A DNA stretch of 64,000 bases from Candidatus Nanopelagicales bacterium (lineage in GTDB: Bacteria; Actinomycetota; Actinomycetes; S36-B12; GCA-2699445). Positions 1 through 8,499 of this stretch are shown here, in pieces; the stretch's first letter is position 1; each line of letters starts with the position of its first letter. Location: contig JBAOHO010000021.1 of assembly GCA_037045355.1 (NCBI GenBank), forward strand, positions 62,001 to 126,000, read 5' to 3'. Below the pieces are notes generated by a model, which did no database searches, was not told the DNA's origin, and was given only the letters and a program-made list of their open reading frames with translations. The position numbers and the translations under genes are program-made.

Positions 1-1029
1 TCCGAACAGCGCCTGGTCGATCAGGCCATGATCGATCTAGATGGCACAGCCAACAAGAGCCGACTGGGCGCCAACGCGATCCTGGGCGTCTCACTGGCCG
101 TTGCCCGAGCCGCCGCCGAATCCGCTGACCTTCCGCTTTTCCGCTACGTCGGCGGGCCCAGCGCTCATGTCCTGCCGGTGCCCATGATGAACATCCTGAA
201 CGGCGGGGCCCACGCCGACTCCAACGTGGACATCCAGGAGTTCATGATCGCTCCGATCGGGGCGCCGACGTTCGCCGATTCCGTGCGCTGGGGCGCGGAG
301 GTGTACCACGCGCTGAAGTCGGTGCTCAAGGAGCAGGGCTTGGCGACCGGTTTGGGTGATGAGGGAGGGTTCGCCCCTGACTTGGCCAGCAACCGGGCGG
401 CGCTGGACATCATCGTGGCCGCCATCGAGAAGGCCGGATTCGCCCCTGGCCGCGAAGTTGCGCTGGCGCTGGATGTTGCCGCGTCGGAGTTCTGCAGCGA
501 CGGGGTCTACCAGTTCGAAGGCGCCGACCGCAGTGCGGAGTGGATGACGGGCTACTACGAGTCCCTGGTTGCGGACTTCCCGCTGGTGTCGATCGAGGAT
601 CCTCTGGATGAAGAGGACTGGGACGGATGGGTCCACGTCACCGATGCGCTAGGCGACAAGATCCAGATCGTCGGAGACGACCTCTTCGTCACGAACCCGG
701 AACGCTTGCAGCGGGGCATCGACGCCGGCGCAGCCAATGCCCTGCTGGTCAAGGTCAATCAGATCGGCACATTGTCCGAGACTCTGGACGCGGTCGCACT
801 GGCGCACCGCAACGGGTACGCGTGCATGATGTCGCATCGCTCGGGCGAAACCGAGGACACCACCATCGCCGATCTGGCCGTGGCCACTGACTGCGGTCAG
901 ATCAAGACAGGAGCTCCGGCGCGGTCGGAACGCGTCGCGAAGTACAACCAGTTGCTGCGCATCGAAGAGGAACTCGACGATGCGGCGCGCTACGCCGGAG
1001 CAAGTGCATTCCCGCGCTTCCAGCCCTGA
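1..1029 (+). CDS. eno: Enolase, 5' end missing
   Basis: Cytosolic glycolytic enzyme interconverting 2-phosphoglycerate and phosphoenolpyruvate. The reading frame is open from base 1, so the N-terminal part (roughly the first 85-90 residues of a ~425-residue enzyme) lies outside the window. Visible family landmarks are the early LGANAILGVSLA segment, the metal-ligand stretch SIEDPLDEEDWDGW, GDDLFVTNP, the catalytic-lysine region LVKVNQIGT, and the C-terminal MSHRSGETED and IKTGAPARSERVAKYNQLLRI motifs. It is followed 52 bp later by a FtsB-like gene, the usual actinobacterial order. No frame break is seen. Confidence 0.98.
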   Translation, partial: SEQRLVDQAMIDLDGTANKSRLGANAILGVSLAVARAAAESADLPLFRYVGGPSAHVLPVPMMNILNGGAHADSNVDIQEFMIAPIGAPTFADSVRWGAEVYHALKSVLKEQGLATGLGDEGGFAPDLASNRAALDIIVAAIEKAGFAPGREVALALDVAASEFCSDGVYQFEGADRSAEWMTGYYESLVADFPLVSIEDPLDEEDWDGWVHVTDALGDKIQIVGDDLFVTNPERLQRGIDAGAANALLVKVNQIGTLSETLDAVALAHRNGYACMMSHRSGETEDTTIADLAVATDCGQIKTGAPARSERVAKYNQLLRIEEELDDAARYAGASAFPRFQP

Positions 1030-1081
1030 CGCGCCGCGGCGCTGCCGGGTGCAGCCCGATCCGTATGCGACGATCTGAGGC

Positions 1082-1537
1082 ATGACTCCGACTGCCGCTC
1101 CGCCCCGGCCCGCGGAGGTTGCGCAGGGCGACGCTCCGGTGGTCGAGCACCACACCTCGGGACGCACTTTGGTTCTGTTCGGCACCCTGTTGGCCGTGGC
1201 TCTCATGCTCGCGCTTCCCATCAGGACGTGGGTCGCTCAGCGCTCGGAGTTGGACTCCATGAGAGCCGAGATCGACGCTGCCAGGCAGCGGGTCGCCGCG
1301 CTGCAAAGCGAACAGCAGATGTGGCAGAACCCCCGTTATGTGGAGGCCCAGGCGCGGTTGCGGCTGAACTTGGTTCGCCCCGGCGAGGCGGGGCTGATCA
1401 CCCTCGACCGCGACGAACTGGCCAACACCGAAGTCGTCGAAGAACCTGCGGTCACCTGGTACGACAAGGTCTGGCGCTCCACTGAGACCGCTGCGGGGGT
1501 TCGGCCGCTGTCGGCCCCCGAGTCCGATGGTGGCTGA
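1082..1537 (+). CDS. FtsB/DivIC-family septum formation initiator
   Basis: Small bitopic cell-division protein of 151 residues. Residues ~1-28 are a proline/alanine-rich cytoplasmic tail, ~29-48 (LVLFGTLLAVALMLALPI) form one membrane segment, and ~50-85 form a predicted coiled coil (SELDSMRAEIDAARQRVAAL) followed by the family motif in which NPRYVEAQARLRLNLVRPGE is recognisable. FtsB-type proteins bridge FtsL and FtsQ in the divisome; that role is inferred from the family. The gene lies between eno and a DUF501 gene, which starts inside its last codons (11-bp overlap). Confidence 0.85.
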   Translation: MTPTAAPPRPAEVAQGDAPVVEHHTSGRTLVLFGTLLAVALMLALPIRTWVAQRSELDSMRAEIDAARQRVAALQSEQQMWQNPRYVEAQARLRLNLVRPGEAGLITLDRDELANTEVVEEPAVTWYDKVWRSTETAAGVRPLSAPESDGG

Positions 1538-2099
1538 GCGGCCGTCCGACCCGGACCTCGTCGCCGACCAGTTGGGCCGCCCGCCCCGTGACGTCGCGGA
1601 GGTCGCCCATCGCTGTCCCTGTGGCGCGCCTGATGTCGTGGCCACTCGCCCGCGGCTCTCGGATGGGACGCCGTTCCCAACGTTGTTCTACCTCACCTGC
1701 CCGCGGGCGAATGCTGCCGTGAGCACACTCGAGGCCCGAGGCTGGATGCGCGTCATGCAGCAGCGCCTCGCCGAAGACGAGACGCTGGCACGTGCCTACC
1801 GTGCAGCGCATGCCGACTACCTGTCACGTCGAGCCGCGCTCGGATCGGTCCCCGAGATCCAGGGCGTGTCGGCGGGTGGCATGCCGAACCGGGTCAAGTG
1901 CCTGCACGTTCTGGCGGCCCACTCCCTGGCTGCCGGTCCGGGAGTCAACCCCCTCGGCGACGAGGTCGTGGCTGAGATCTCACCCTGGTGGGACGGCGAG
2001 ACATGCTTCGGCACCGCCCTCAACCGTCGGGCCGCGGGGGTTGGTGCCGGTGGCGAGGAGGATCCAGCGGCGGTCGGTCCGGCAGGAGGGCTCACGTGA
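1527..2099 (+). CDS. DUF501 family protein
   Basis: Protein of 190 residues of unknown function found in most Actinobacteria directly after ftsB. Recognisable parts are LGRPPRDV near the N-terminus, the paired cysteines in HRCPCGAP, the TPFPTLFYLTCPR segment, and the C-terminal PNRVKCLHVLAAHSLAAGPG and CFGTALN region. The conserved cysteines and histidine could bind a metal, but this is inference. It overlaps ftsB by 11 bp and is followed after 23 bp by ppx, so the three are probably co-transcribed. Confidence 0.85.
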   Translation: MVAERPSDPDLVADQLGRPPRDVAEVAHRCPCGAPDVVATRPRLSDGTPFPTLFYLTCPRANAAVSTLEARGWMRVMQQRLAEDETLARAYRAAHADYLSRRAALGSVPEIQGVSAGGMPNRVKCLHVLAAHSLAAGPGVNPLGDEVVAEISPWWDGETCFGTALNRRAAGVGAGGEEDPAAVGPAGGLT

Positions 2100-2122
2100 G
2101 GATCTCTGGAGGGGAGACAGCC

Positions 2123-3061
2123 ATGACTGGCCCTGTCGCTGCGATCGACTGTGGGACCAACTCCATCCGGCTACTCGTGGCCGATCGTTCTGGCGACAGT
2201 CTCGTGGACCTGGACCGGCGCATGACGGTCGTCCGACTGGGCGAAGGAGTCGACCGAACGGGACGACTGTCGTCGGCCGCGCTGCAGCGCACCTTCGCGG
2301 CCTGCCGCAACTACGGCGAGGTCATCTCCGATCTGGGAGCCGACCGGATCAGATTCGTGGCCACGTCAGCCAGTCGGGACGCGGACAACTCGGCGGAGTT
2401 CACCGCCGGCGTCGAGCAGATCCTCGGCGTTGAGCCGGAAGTGATCTCCGGGGACGAGGAGGCCCGGCTGTCCTATGTGGGCGCCACCCGAGGCTTGGCG
2501 CACGACGAGCCGGTCGTGATTTTCGACATCGGTGGCGGATCGACCGAGTTCGTGGTCGGCGACGGGGGAGTGGGGCAGGCGATCAGCGTGGACATGGGCT
2601 GTGTGCGCTACCACGAACGTTTCCTGGTCTCCGACCCTCCGAGTGAGGAGGAACTGGCAGCGCTGGTGGCGACGGCCGATGAGTTCATGGACCGGGTCCT
2701 TGCGGCCATCGATGTGACCGCGGCACGAGACGTCGTCGGGCTGGCGGGGACGGTCACGACGGTTGCGGCTCTCGCGCTCGGGCTCCCGCTGTACGACTCT
2801 GAGCGGATTCACGGCGCCCGGATCGCCGCCGCCGACATCGACCGGATCGCAGCCGACCTGGCTCGGCTGACCGTGGCCGAGCGCCGCGACCTCGCCGTGA
2901 TGCACCCGGGCCGAGCAGACGTCATCGTGTCCGGAGCGACGATCCTGGCCGTCATCATGCGCCGACTGGGGATGAGTTCACTGATCGCCAGCGAGCACGA
3001 CATCCTCGACGGTCTCGCCTGGTCGCTGCTGGACCCGCAAGTCAGACCTCGCCCGGACTGA
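2123..3061 (+). CDS. ppx: Ppx/GppA family exopolyphosphatase
   Basis: Hydrolyses terminal phosphate from polyphosphate or pppGpp; the family does not separate these by sequence alone. The 312-residue frame starts at ATG 2123, 7-8 bp after a GGAGGGGAG ribosome site, and opens with the ASKHA motif AAIDCGTNSIRLLVAD. A second phosphate loop, FDIGGGSTEFVVG, lies near residue 135. An in-frame extension to 1988 exists but lacks a ribosome site and overlaps DUF501. The length matches the short, two-domain actinobacterial Ppx proteins rather than the ~500-residue proteobacterial form. Confidence 0.92.
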   Translation: MTGPVAAIDCGTNSIRLLVADRSGDSLVDLDRRMTVVRLGEGVDRTGRLSSAALQRTFAACRNYGEVISDLGADRIRFVATSASRDADNSAEFTAGVEQILGVEPEVISGDEEARLSYVGATRGLAHDEPVVIFDIGGGSTEFVVGDGGVGQAISVDMGCVRYHERFLVSDPPSEEELAALVATADEFMDRVLAAIDVTAARDVVGLAGTVTTVAALALGLPLYDSERIHGARIAAADIDRIAADLARLTVAERRDLAVMHPGRADVIVSGATILAVIMRRLGMSSLIASEHDILDGLAWSLLDPQVRPRPD

Positions 3062-3138
3062 CCACATCGGCTCACCAGCCCAGCAGCCTGACGATCAGCA
3101 GCCCGTCACCACCGCGACGGTCCGAGTAGGGTCATTTC

Positions 3139-3657
3139 ATGCCATCCGTCGCCGTTACCGTTGTGGGCCATGATCGGCCGGGAATCGTCCACCGGGTGAC
3201 ATCCGCGATCGCCGACTTGTCCGGCAACCTCGAAGACAGTTCCATGAGCCTGCTGCGGGGACACTTCGCGATGACTCTGGTCGCCGCACTTCCCAACGGT
3301 GTTCCGGTGTCACAACTTCGCGACCAGCTGACCGATCTCGCCGACGATGGTCTGGTCGTGTCGGTCTTCGCTGTGACCGACGAGCAGACCCCGGATGTCG
3401 GACTCGCCGCTGTGGTGTCAGTGCATGGTGCCGACCGGCCCGGGATTGTGCGGGCTGCCACCGCGGTGATCATGGACCACGGGGGCAACATCACCGACCT
3501 CAGCACCCGACTCGGTCGCGACCTCTATGTTTTGACCGCTGACGTCTCCTTCCCCTCCGACACGGAACTCGCAGTGGTGGCTGCCGATCTCGATCGGCGT
3601 ATGGCGACCATGGGAGTGACCGCATCTCTGCACGCCGTCGACGAGGACTTGCTGTAG
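3139..3657 (+). CDS. Two-ACT-domain protein, GcvR-like
   Basis: A 172-residue protein made of two ACT domains: the first begins VTVVGHDRPGIVHRV (residues ~4-80), the second VVSVHGADRPGIVRAATAV (residues ~92-170). This architecture is that of glycine-cleavage regulator GcvR-like proteins, which bind amino acids or partners and have no DNA-binding domain. The ligand is unknown. The last base of its stop codon is the first base of the GTG start of the deformylase gene, so the two are translationally coupled. Confidence 0.85.
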   Translation: MPSVAVTVVGHDRPGIVHRVTSAIADLSGNLEDSSMSLLRGHFAMTLVAALPNGVPVSQLRDQLTDLADDGLVVSVFAVTDEQTPDVGLAAVVSVHGADRPGIVRAATAVIMDHGGNITDLSTRLGRDLYVLTADVSFPSDTELAVVAADLDRRMATMGVTASLHAVDEDLL

Positions 3658-4193
3658 TGGCGCGGTTGCCTGTTCCGGATCTTCCGCCGGGCGTGATCCG
3701 ACCCGTCGTCACCGCGCCGGATCCGGTGTTGGCCACGGTGGGTGCGACGGTGCGACCGGATGACCCCGAGGTAGTGCACCTGGCTGCGGATCTGTTGGCC
3801 ACGATGGTCGTGTCGCCCGGGTGTGTGGGGCTCGCGGCGAACCAGGTGGGTGTTGCCTGGCGGGTGTTCTGTGTGGATGTGACTCGTCATCCGAAGACGG
3901 GAACGTGTCACGGCTCTTTCGTTCTCGTCAATCCCGTGGTCGGGTCGGCCACTCGCAAGGAACGAGCCCGCGAGGGGTGTATGTCGGTACCTGACTTCAC
4001 CGGCGATGTCCGCCGGGCGAGCAGGCTGGTGGTGGCGGGCCAACTGCCCGGAACGGGGGACTGGGTCGAGATCGTCACAGATGCATTCGAAGCCCGCGCG
4101 CTGCAGCATGAGCTGGACCATGTGGACGGTCTGCTGTTCCTCGACCGGGTGGCGGGATCCCACGCGATCCATCCCCGTCGCCGTTATCAGTAG
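3657..4193 (+). CDS. def: Peptide deformylase
   Basis: Metalloenzyme removing the N-formyl group from nascent proteins. All three family motifs are present in 178 residues: VGLAANQVG (motif I), EGCMSVPD with the metal-binding cysteine (motif II, Met replacing the commoner Leu), and QHELDHVDG with the HExxH metal site and catalytic Glu (motif III). The GTG start shares one base with the stop of the ACT-domain gene. The next feature is a tRNA gene 15 bp downstream. Confidence 0.95.
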   Translation: MARLPVPDLPPGVIRPVVTAPDPVLATVGATVRPDDPEVVHLAADLLATMVVSPGCVGLAANQVGVAWRVFCVDVTRHPKTGTCHGSFVLVNPVVGSATRKERAREGCMSVPDFTGDVRRASRLVVAGQLPGTGDWVEIVTDAFEARALQHELDHVDGLLFLDRVAGSHAIHPRRRYQ

Positions 4194-4208
4194 GCTGGGC
4201 CACGCAGC

Positions 4209-4295
4209 GCCCGGATGGCGGAATCGGCAGACGCACGAGGCTTAAACCCTCGGGCCGGCAACGGCGTGTGGGTTCAAGTCCCACTCCGGGCACCA
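4209..4295 (+). tRNA. tRNA-Leu (anticodon UAA)
   Basis: An 87-nt type II tRNA. The acceptor arm GCCCGGA pairs with TCCGGGC, the discriminator is A and CCA is encoded. The anticodon arm is CGAGG-CTTAAAC-CCTCG with anticodon TAA. A long variable arm (CGGGCCGGCAACGGCGTG region) and the T-loop GGTTCAAGTCC complete the fold. It reads rare UUA codons in a high-GC genome; in related streptomycetes the equivalent is bldA, but I see no evidence of a regulatory role here. Confidence 0.96.
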
Positions 4296-4481
4296 TTCTG
4301 AGCGTGAAGTCCGCCCGAAACAGTTCATCCGCCGCCTGCCGACGGGCTTTGGCGGGCAGGCTGCCCTCAATCCGCTCCTCGTGTTGCCGGCACCGGATCG
4401 CGGCAGTCACCGAGCCGGGCCCCAGCATGAGCCGTCGAGGACGTGTTGAATCCGCCCCGGGCCCCATAGATTGACCTCGTG

Positions 4482-5046
4482 ATGATGGTCAGGGTGGCGA
4501 CACGGGACGACGTTCGGTCCATCATGGCGCTCGAATCGCGCTACTACGTCGGCAATCTCGATCCATCCGATCGGACCCACGGCTTCATCTCGAGTGCTTC
4601 ACTCCCAGCAGTGGTTCGAGGCCGCAGTCGACTCCGGCGGGGTTCACGTGGCAGCCACCGATGACGGCACGGTTGGAGGTTTCATAGCGGTCCTGGACCC
4701 CTCAACCCTGTCGAGCGCCGGTTCATCTCCGATCATCGAGGAGATGCTCGGGCTCGCGGCAACTGTGGAGTTCGACTCCCAACCCATCGCCGAACAACGC
4801 TTCGCGTTTCGCGGGCCAGTCGTGATCGACCGGTCCGTCCGCGGGCAGGGTCTCTACTCCACGTTCAACGCGGTCACGCGCGCAGCGTACGCGCATCGCT
4901 TCGACATCGGCGTGCTGTTCGTGGCAGCCGAGAACCCTCAATCGTTGCACACGACGACAACCAAACTCGGCGCCCAGCCGCTGGCCACTTTCGACGTCGA
5001 TTCCCGGCGGTATCACTTTCTGGCCTACAGCCTCGCGCGGGCGTGA
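4482..5046 (+). CDS. GNAT-like N-acetyltransferase, frame-broken
   Basis: Two overlapping frames form one product of about 187 residues. The first gives MMVRVATRDDVRSIMALESR up to GFIS near 4590; the second continues VLHSQQWFEAAV to the stop at 5046. The second part has the beta4-alpha3 acetyl-CoA region RGPVVIDRSVRGQGLYS and a C-terminal VAAENPQSLHTTTTKLG helix typical of the superfamily. The substrate is unknown. One base is gained or lost at about 4590-4596; the rest is well conserved in style, so sequencing error is more likely than decay. It stands alone after tRNA-Leu. Confidence 0.65.
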
Positions 5047-5294
5047 GATGGGCGCGAAGCTGAACTCGCTCGAACAGACAGCCGTGCCAGCTGCCTACAG
5101 GACGCGCGGGTATTGGCATTCCCGGCACAGGTACGCGGGAATGTCAGAGATTTGTCAGATTCTCGGAGTTGAGCCCTACCGACGCCACACGGGAATGTTC
5201 TTTCGTGCTTTGTCGCTCATACTTGAAGTGTCCGCCATACTGGGCGGACGAGCCTGCGCCGATCGTGGCGCATGACAGGAGGAGTGAACTCACT

Positions 5295-6158
5295 GTGCAA
5301 AGTCGTAATCCGATCCTGAACCGGATCGACAAGGAAGCGGCCCCAGGCGGAAGTGGCTTCGCGTACGACGAAGGGCGCTCCGCGTACCAGCAGGCCACCA
5401 CCGGACTGGCGACCATGGATGCCGCCCAGGCAGCCGGTATGGGCCAGATGCACACACCGGAGGTCACCGGTGCGCGCGTCACCCTGAACGACGTCATCGT
5501 CAAGACAGGCATCAACTTCGTCGTTCTCATCGTCGGAGCGGTGATCGGTTGGCAGCTCGCTCCCACAATGCCGTGGGTCACGTGGGTGGCCATGCTGATC
5601 GGTCTGGGCCTGGGTCTGGCCAACACCTTCATGAAGTCCATCAAGCCGCCGCTGGCGCTCGCCTACGCGTTCGTCGAGGGCATCTTCTTGGGGGGAATCT
5701 CGTGGTGGTACGACGCGCTCGTCCAGCAGAGCAACCCTCAGTACACGGGCCTGGTGTCGCAGGCGATCATCGGCACCCTGGTGGCTTTCGGTGTGATGCT
5801 GGCCCTCTACACGGGCCGAATCATCAAGGTCAACGGGACCTTCATGAAGGTCATGATGGTGGCGCTCATCAGCTACGCCGTCATCGCCCTGGCGTCATTC
5901 GTCGCGGCCCTGTTCGGAGTCGGTGGAGGCTGGGGCTTCTACGGAGTCGGGACCCTCGGCCTGTTGCTGTGTGCCTTCGGAGTGCTGCTGGCGGCATTCA
6001 CCCTCAACCTGGACTTCGCCGCGATCGAACAGGGCATCAAGATGGGACTGCCCGAGCGTGAGTCGTGGCGGATGTCATTCGGGCTGTTGGTCACGCTGAT
6101 CTGGCTGTACCTCGAGATCCTGCGGCTTCTTGCCTTGGTCGCGCTCAGCAGGGACTGA
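5295..6158 (+). CDS. Bax inhibitor-1/YccA family membrane protein
   Basis: Integral membrane protein of 287 residues with a cytoplasmic tail of ~75 residues and about seven hydrophobic helices, from VIVKTGINFVVLIVGAVIGW to LLVTLIWLYLEILRLLALVA. The C-terminal LNLDFAAIEQGIKMGLP segment is the YccA/TMBIM signature with the acidic pair thought to gate ion flux in bacterial homologues. I take GTG 5295 as start because AGGAGG lies ~11 bp upstream; an open extension upstream to 5169 has no ribosome site. It ends 23 bp before a perfect palindrome. Confidence 0.9.
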   Translation: MQSRNPILNRIDKEAAPGGSGFAYDEGRSAYQQATTGLATMDAAQAAGMGQMHTPEVTGARVTLNDVIVKTGINFVVLIVGAVIGWQLAPTMPWVTWVAMLIGLGLGLANTFMKSIKPPLALAYAFVEGIFLGGISWWYDALVQQSNPQYTGLVSQAIIGTLVAFGVMLALYTGRIIKVNGTFMKVMMVALISYAVIALASFVAALFGVGGGWGFYGVGTLGLLLCAFGVLLAAFTLNLDFAAIEQGIKMGLPERESWRMSFGLLVTLIWLYLEILRLLALVALSRD

Positions 6159-6181
6159 TGCTCGCCCGAGACTGACCTGAC

Positions 6182-6219
6182 AACGGCGGGGACGATCCGA
6201 TCGGATCGTCCCCGCCGTT
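6182..6219. terminator. Perfect 38-bp palindrome, bidirectional terminator
   Basis: Bases 6182-6200 are the exact reverse complement of 6201-6219 (arm AACGGCGGGGACGATCCGA). The hairpin separates the convergent Bax1/YccA gene (plus) and the DUF4287 gene (minus, ending at 6233). The arm ends in AA/TT only, so it lacks the long U-tract of an Escherichia coli terminator, as is usual in actinobacteria. Confidence 0.8.
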
Positions 6220-6232
6220 CGTGTCCTGTGGG

Positions 6233-6463
6233 TCAGGTGAGTTTGCGCGCTGCCCGCACTTTGTCGTACTCGTGCACGATGGCTGTCGCCTGGCCGTGTG
6301 AGAGGTCGTACTCGGAGCGCAACCAGGTGACGCGTTCGTCGAACCGGGACAGTGCTGGGCCATGTTCCAGCACAGTGAACCACTCGCTCATCTGCTTGCC
6401 GGTGGAGGCGGGGATCCGCTCCACCAACTGGCGGTGCGTCTCCTCGGAATGGTGCAGGGTCAT
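6233..6463 (-). CDS. DUF4287-like small protein
   Basis: A 76-residue soluble protein. It contains the TGKQMSEWFTVLE segment, then a Trp-containing helix (RVTWLRSEYDLSHGQATAIVHEYDKVRA), which resembles DUF4287 proteins; function unknown. A strong ribosome site GGAGGAACG precedes the ATG. Its start overlaps the stop of the SGNH hydrolase by four bases (ATGA), so the two form one transcription unit that ends at the 38-bp palindrome. Confidence 0.7.
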   Translation of the reverse strand: MTLHHSEETHRQLVERIPASTGKQMSEWFTVLEHGPALSRFDERVTWLRSEYDLSHGQATAIVHEYDKVRAARKLT

Positions 6464-7515
6464 CGTTCCTCCCGGTGTCGTGGCCCCTGTTCGCTGGAGT
6501 CCACCGTACTCCCGTGATCGGCTGGATCCGATGCCCGGTCCCCGGGAACTCCGATGCGCAGGATACGTCTGCGTCGCCGCCCCAGGCGACCTGGTTCCGC
6601 AGGCGCCGCCGACACCTCGGTACCGGGTTGCTCGGCGGCTGCGGCGGCCACTTCGAGCAGCGGGGCTTCGACAGATGCGTCGAACAGTTCCGGCAGGACC
6701 TCGCCACGTTCCCCCCGGCTCAGCGCTGCGAGGACCGAGGGAGCCAGGACCTGCGCGACCGCCTCGTAGCCCTCGGTCGAGGGATGGAACTGATCGGTGC
6801 TGAAGAGCTGGTAGGGCCGCTGGGCGAACTCGGGACCGAGAAGATCGCCCAATGACACTGCGCGAGCGCCCGCGCGAACCACTGCCACGGCCTGGGCTGT
6901 TGCGAGTGAGCGGGCCATCTCGCGCAGCATCCAGCGCAAGGGGGGTCGAATGGGTTGGACCGCGCCGAAGTCCGGGGCGGTCCCCATGACGACCTGGACG
7001 TTGTGATCGCGCAGTCGTCGGACTGCCTCCTCGAGGCGAGCCACCGATACCCGCCTGGGCACCGCGTGGGTGACGTCGTTGGCACCGATGATGATGACCG
7101 CAACGTGGGGCCGGTATTGCAGGGCGCGCGTGACCTGGGCCTCGAGGTCGCGGGTGCGGGCCCCCACCATGGCGACGTTGCTCAGCACGACAGCCTGGCG
7201 AGTGTAGTCCGACACGAGGCGCGCGAGTTGGGCTCCGATCGTCTGGGTGGGGTGGTCGGCGCCGAGGCCCGCGGCGATCGAGTCTCCGATCATCACCAGA
7301 CGCTTCGACGGGCCCTTGGACCGTCCGTACCTGCCGTCGTCGTAGGGGGCAGCTGTGCGACGAGGTCCGATGGTCCGCTTGGCCTGCTGGCGTTGCATGT
7401 TGATCAGGCCGGCTGCAGCGGCACCAACGCCGACCAGCCCGGCGCCGCTGTACGCAGCAAAGCGCGCAACTGTTCGGGGATCAGGGTGGAGACCACGATC
7501 CGATGGTGGCAGCAA
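6460..7515 (-). CDS. SGNH/GDSL-family lipase or esterase, membrane-anchored
   Basis: A 351-residue hydrolase. Block I is VMIGDSIAAGLGA (nucleophile Ser), block III is IIIGANDVTHA, and block V is STDQFHPSTEGYEAVA with the Asp/His pair. An N-terminal hydrophobic stretch (FAAYSGAGLVGVGAAAAGLI, residues ~19-38) looks like a signal anchor, placing the catalytic domain outside. The C-terminal ~75 residues are Ala/Glu-rich and end in a basic tail. The start is the first TTG of the frame, with no clear ribosome site, so it is uncertain. Substrate unknown. Confidence 0.85.
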   Translation of the reverse strand: MLPPSDRGLHPDPRTVARFAAYSGAGLVGVGAAAAGLINMQRQQAKRTIGPRRTAAPYDDGRYGRSKGPSKRLVMIGDSIAAGLGADHPTQTIGAQLARLVSDYTRQAVVLSNVAMVGARTRDLEAQVTRALQYRPHVAVIIIGANDVTHAVPRRVSVARLEEAVRRLRDHNVQVVMGTAPDFGAVQPIRPPLRWMLREMARSLATAQAVAVVRAGARAVSLGDLLGPEFAQRPYQLFSTDQFHPSTEGYEAVAQVLAPSVLAALSRGERGEVLPELFDASVEAPLLEVAAAAAEQPGTEVSAAPAEPGRLGRRRRRILRIGVPGDRASDPADHGSTVDSSEQGPRHREER

Positions 7516-7537
7516 GGGACGACAGATGATGCTGTGA

Positions 7538-7597
7538 TCGCTCGGCTTGCGAACAAATCGCTCGGCTTGCGAACAAATCGCTCAGCTTGCGAACAAA
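7538..7597. repeat. Three tandem 20-bp repeats at a gene 3' end
   Basis: Three head-to-tail copies of TCGCTCGGCTTGCGAACAAA at 7538-7557, 7558-7577 and 7578-7597; the third differs at one base (CAG for CGG). That base creates the TGA stop of the crotonase gene read on the minus strand, so the copies extend from the stop codon into the spacer before the SGNH hydrolase gene. Confidence 0.9.
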
Positions 7598-8373
7598 GGT
7601 GTCCGTCGCTCCAGGAACGCCGCAGTGCCCTCGAGGTGATCGGGGTGCTCGAGTGCCTCGACGAGGAGCGCCCGGGTGTCGTCGTTCTCGTCTCGCACTC
7701 CGGACCCGGCCCACGCGATGGTCCGCTTCATCGCCCGAACCGATACCGGGGCTCCACCGGCGATCTGCAGCACCAACTGGTCGATGGCGGCATCCAGATC
7801 CTCGAGGTGGACGAGTCTCGTCGACCAGACCCACCCGCAGAGCCCAGGTTGCTTCCATCCGAGCTGCGGTCAGCAGGAGACGTTTGGTGGCGCTGGGTCC
7901 GATGAGGTCGACCAGCCGGGCGGTGTCTGGCTGCGGGTAGACCAGTCCGAGGCGCGTGGGAGGGACGGCGAACAAGGCATCGGCGGATGAGAAGCGAAGA
8001 TCGCAGGCGGCGATGAGGCCCGACCGCACCCCCGGCGCAGGGTCCCGCGATCCGCGCGACGGTGGCCAACGTGCAGTCCGCCAACGCCTGTGTCGCCTTC
8101 GGGTGACTCTGCGTGTGGTTCGCCAGGCCCCAGTCTGTGCTTCCCGGCGTTCTCGCGGTACTCCGCGACGTCGGCGCCCGGCGCTGAACACCCTGTCGGT
8201 GGCGGATCGGAGCACCGAGCACGCGTGCGCCGGGGATCGACTGGGCGTGCGCGACCAGACCCGGCAGGTCGTCCCACATCTGCTGCGTGAGCGCGTTCGC
8301 CTTGTCGGCCCGGTTCGAGGATCAGATGGACGGCCGCGCCGTGCGTGTCCAGTACGAGTTCATCGGAAGTCAC
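7582..8373 (-). pseudogene. Enoyl-CoA hydratase/isomerase (crotonase) with several frame breaks
   Basis: Pieces of one ~260-residue crotonase lie in all three minus frames: MTSDELVLDTHGAAVHLILE, then LVAHAQSIPGARVLVL, RVFSAGADVAEYRENAGK (oxyanion-hole motif SAGADVAE), the second motif CAGGGVRSGLIAACDLRF, PPTRLGLVYPQPDTARLVD, and the tail FLERRTPLFAS. At least five indels are needed to join them. Residues remain well conserved despite the breaks, which suggests poor local sequence quality, though true decay cannot be excluded. The substrate is unknown. It is divergent from the opine-dehydrogenase-like gene. Confidence 0.7.
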
Positions 8374-8499
8374 GTTCGCGACCCTATCCCGTCAGCTCCC
8401 CGCTAACCGGCCATCGACTGCCATCCAACCTGCGCACGCGCCGCGCGCTAGCAAGGTTGGTCGCGGCCTACCGTGGGTCGACAGATCGGCGGAACCTTC

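Noticed and set aside
5047..5294. 75-codon plus-strand frame starting right after the GNAT gene
   Set aside because: No ribosome site or recognisable motif, and it runs into the upstream region of the Bax1/YccA gene; treated as a spacer.
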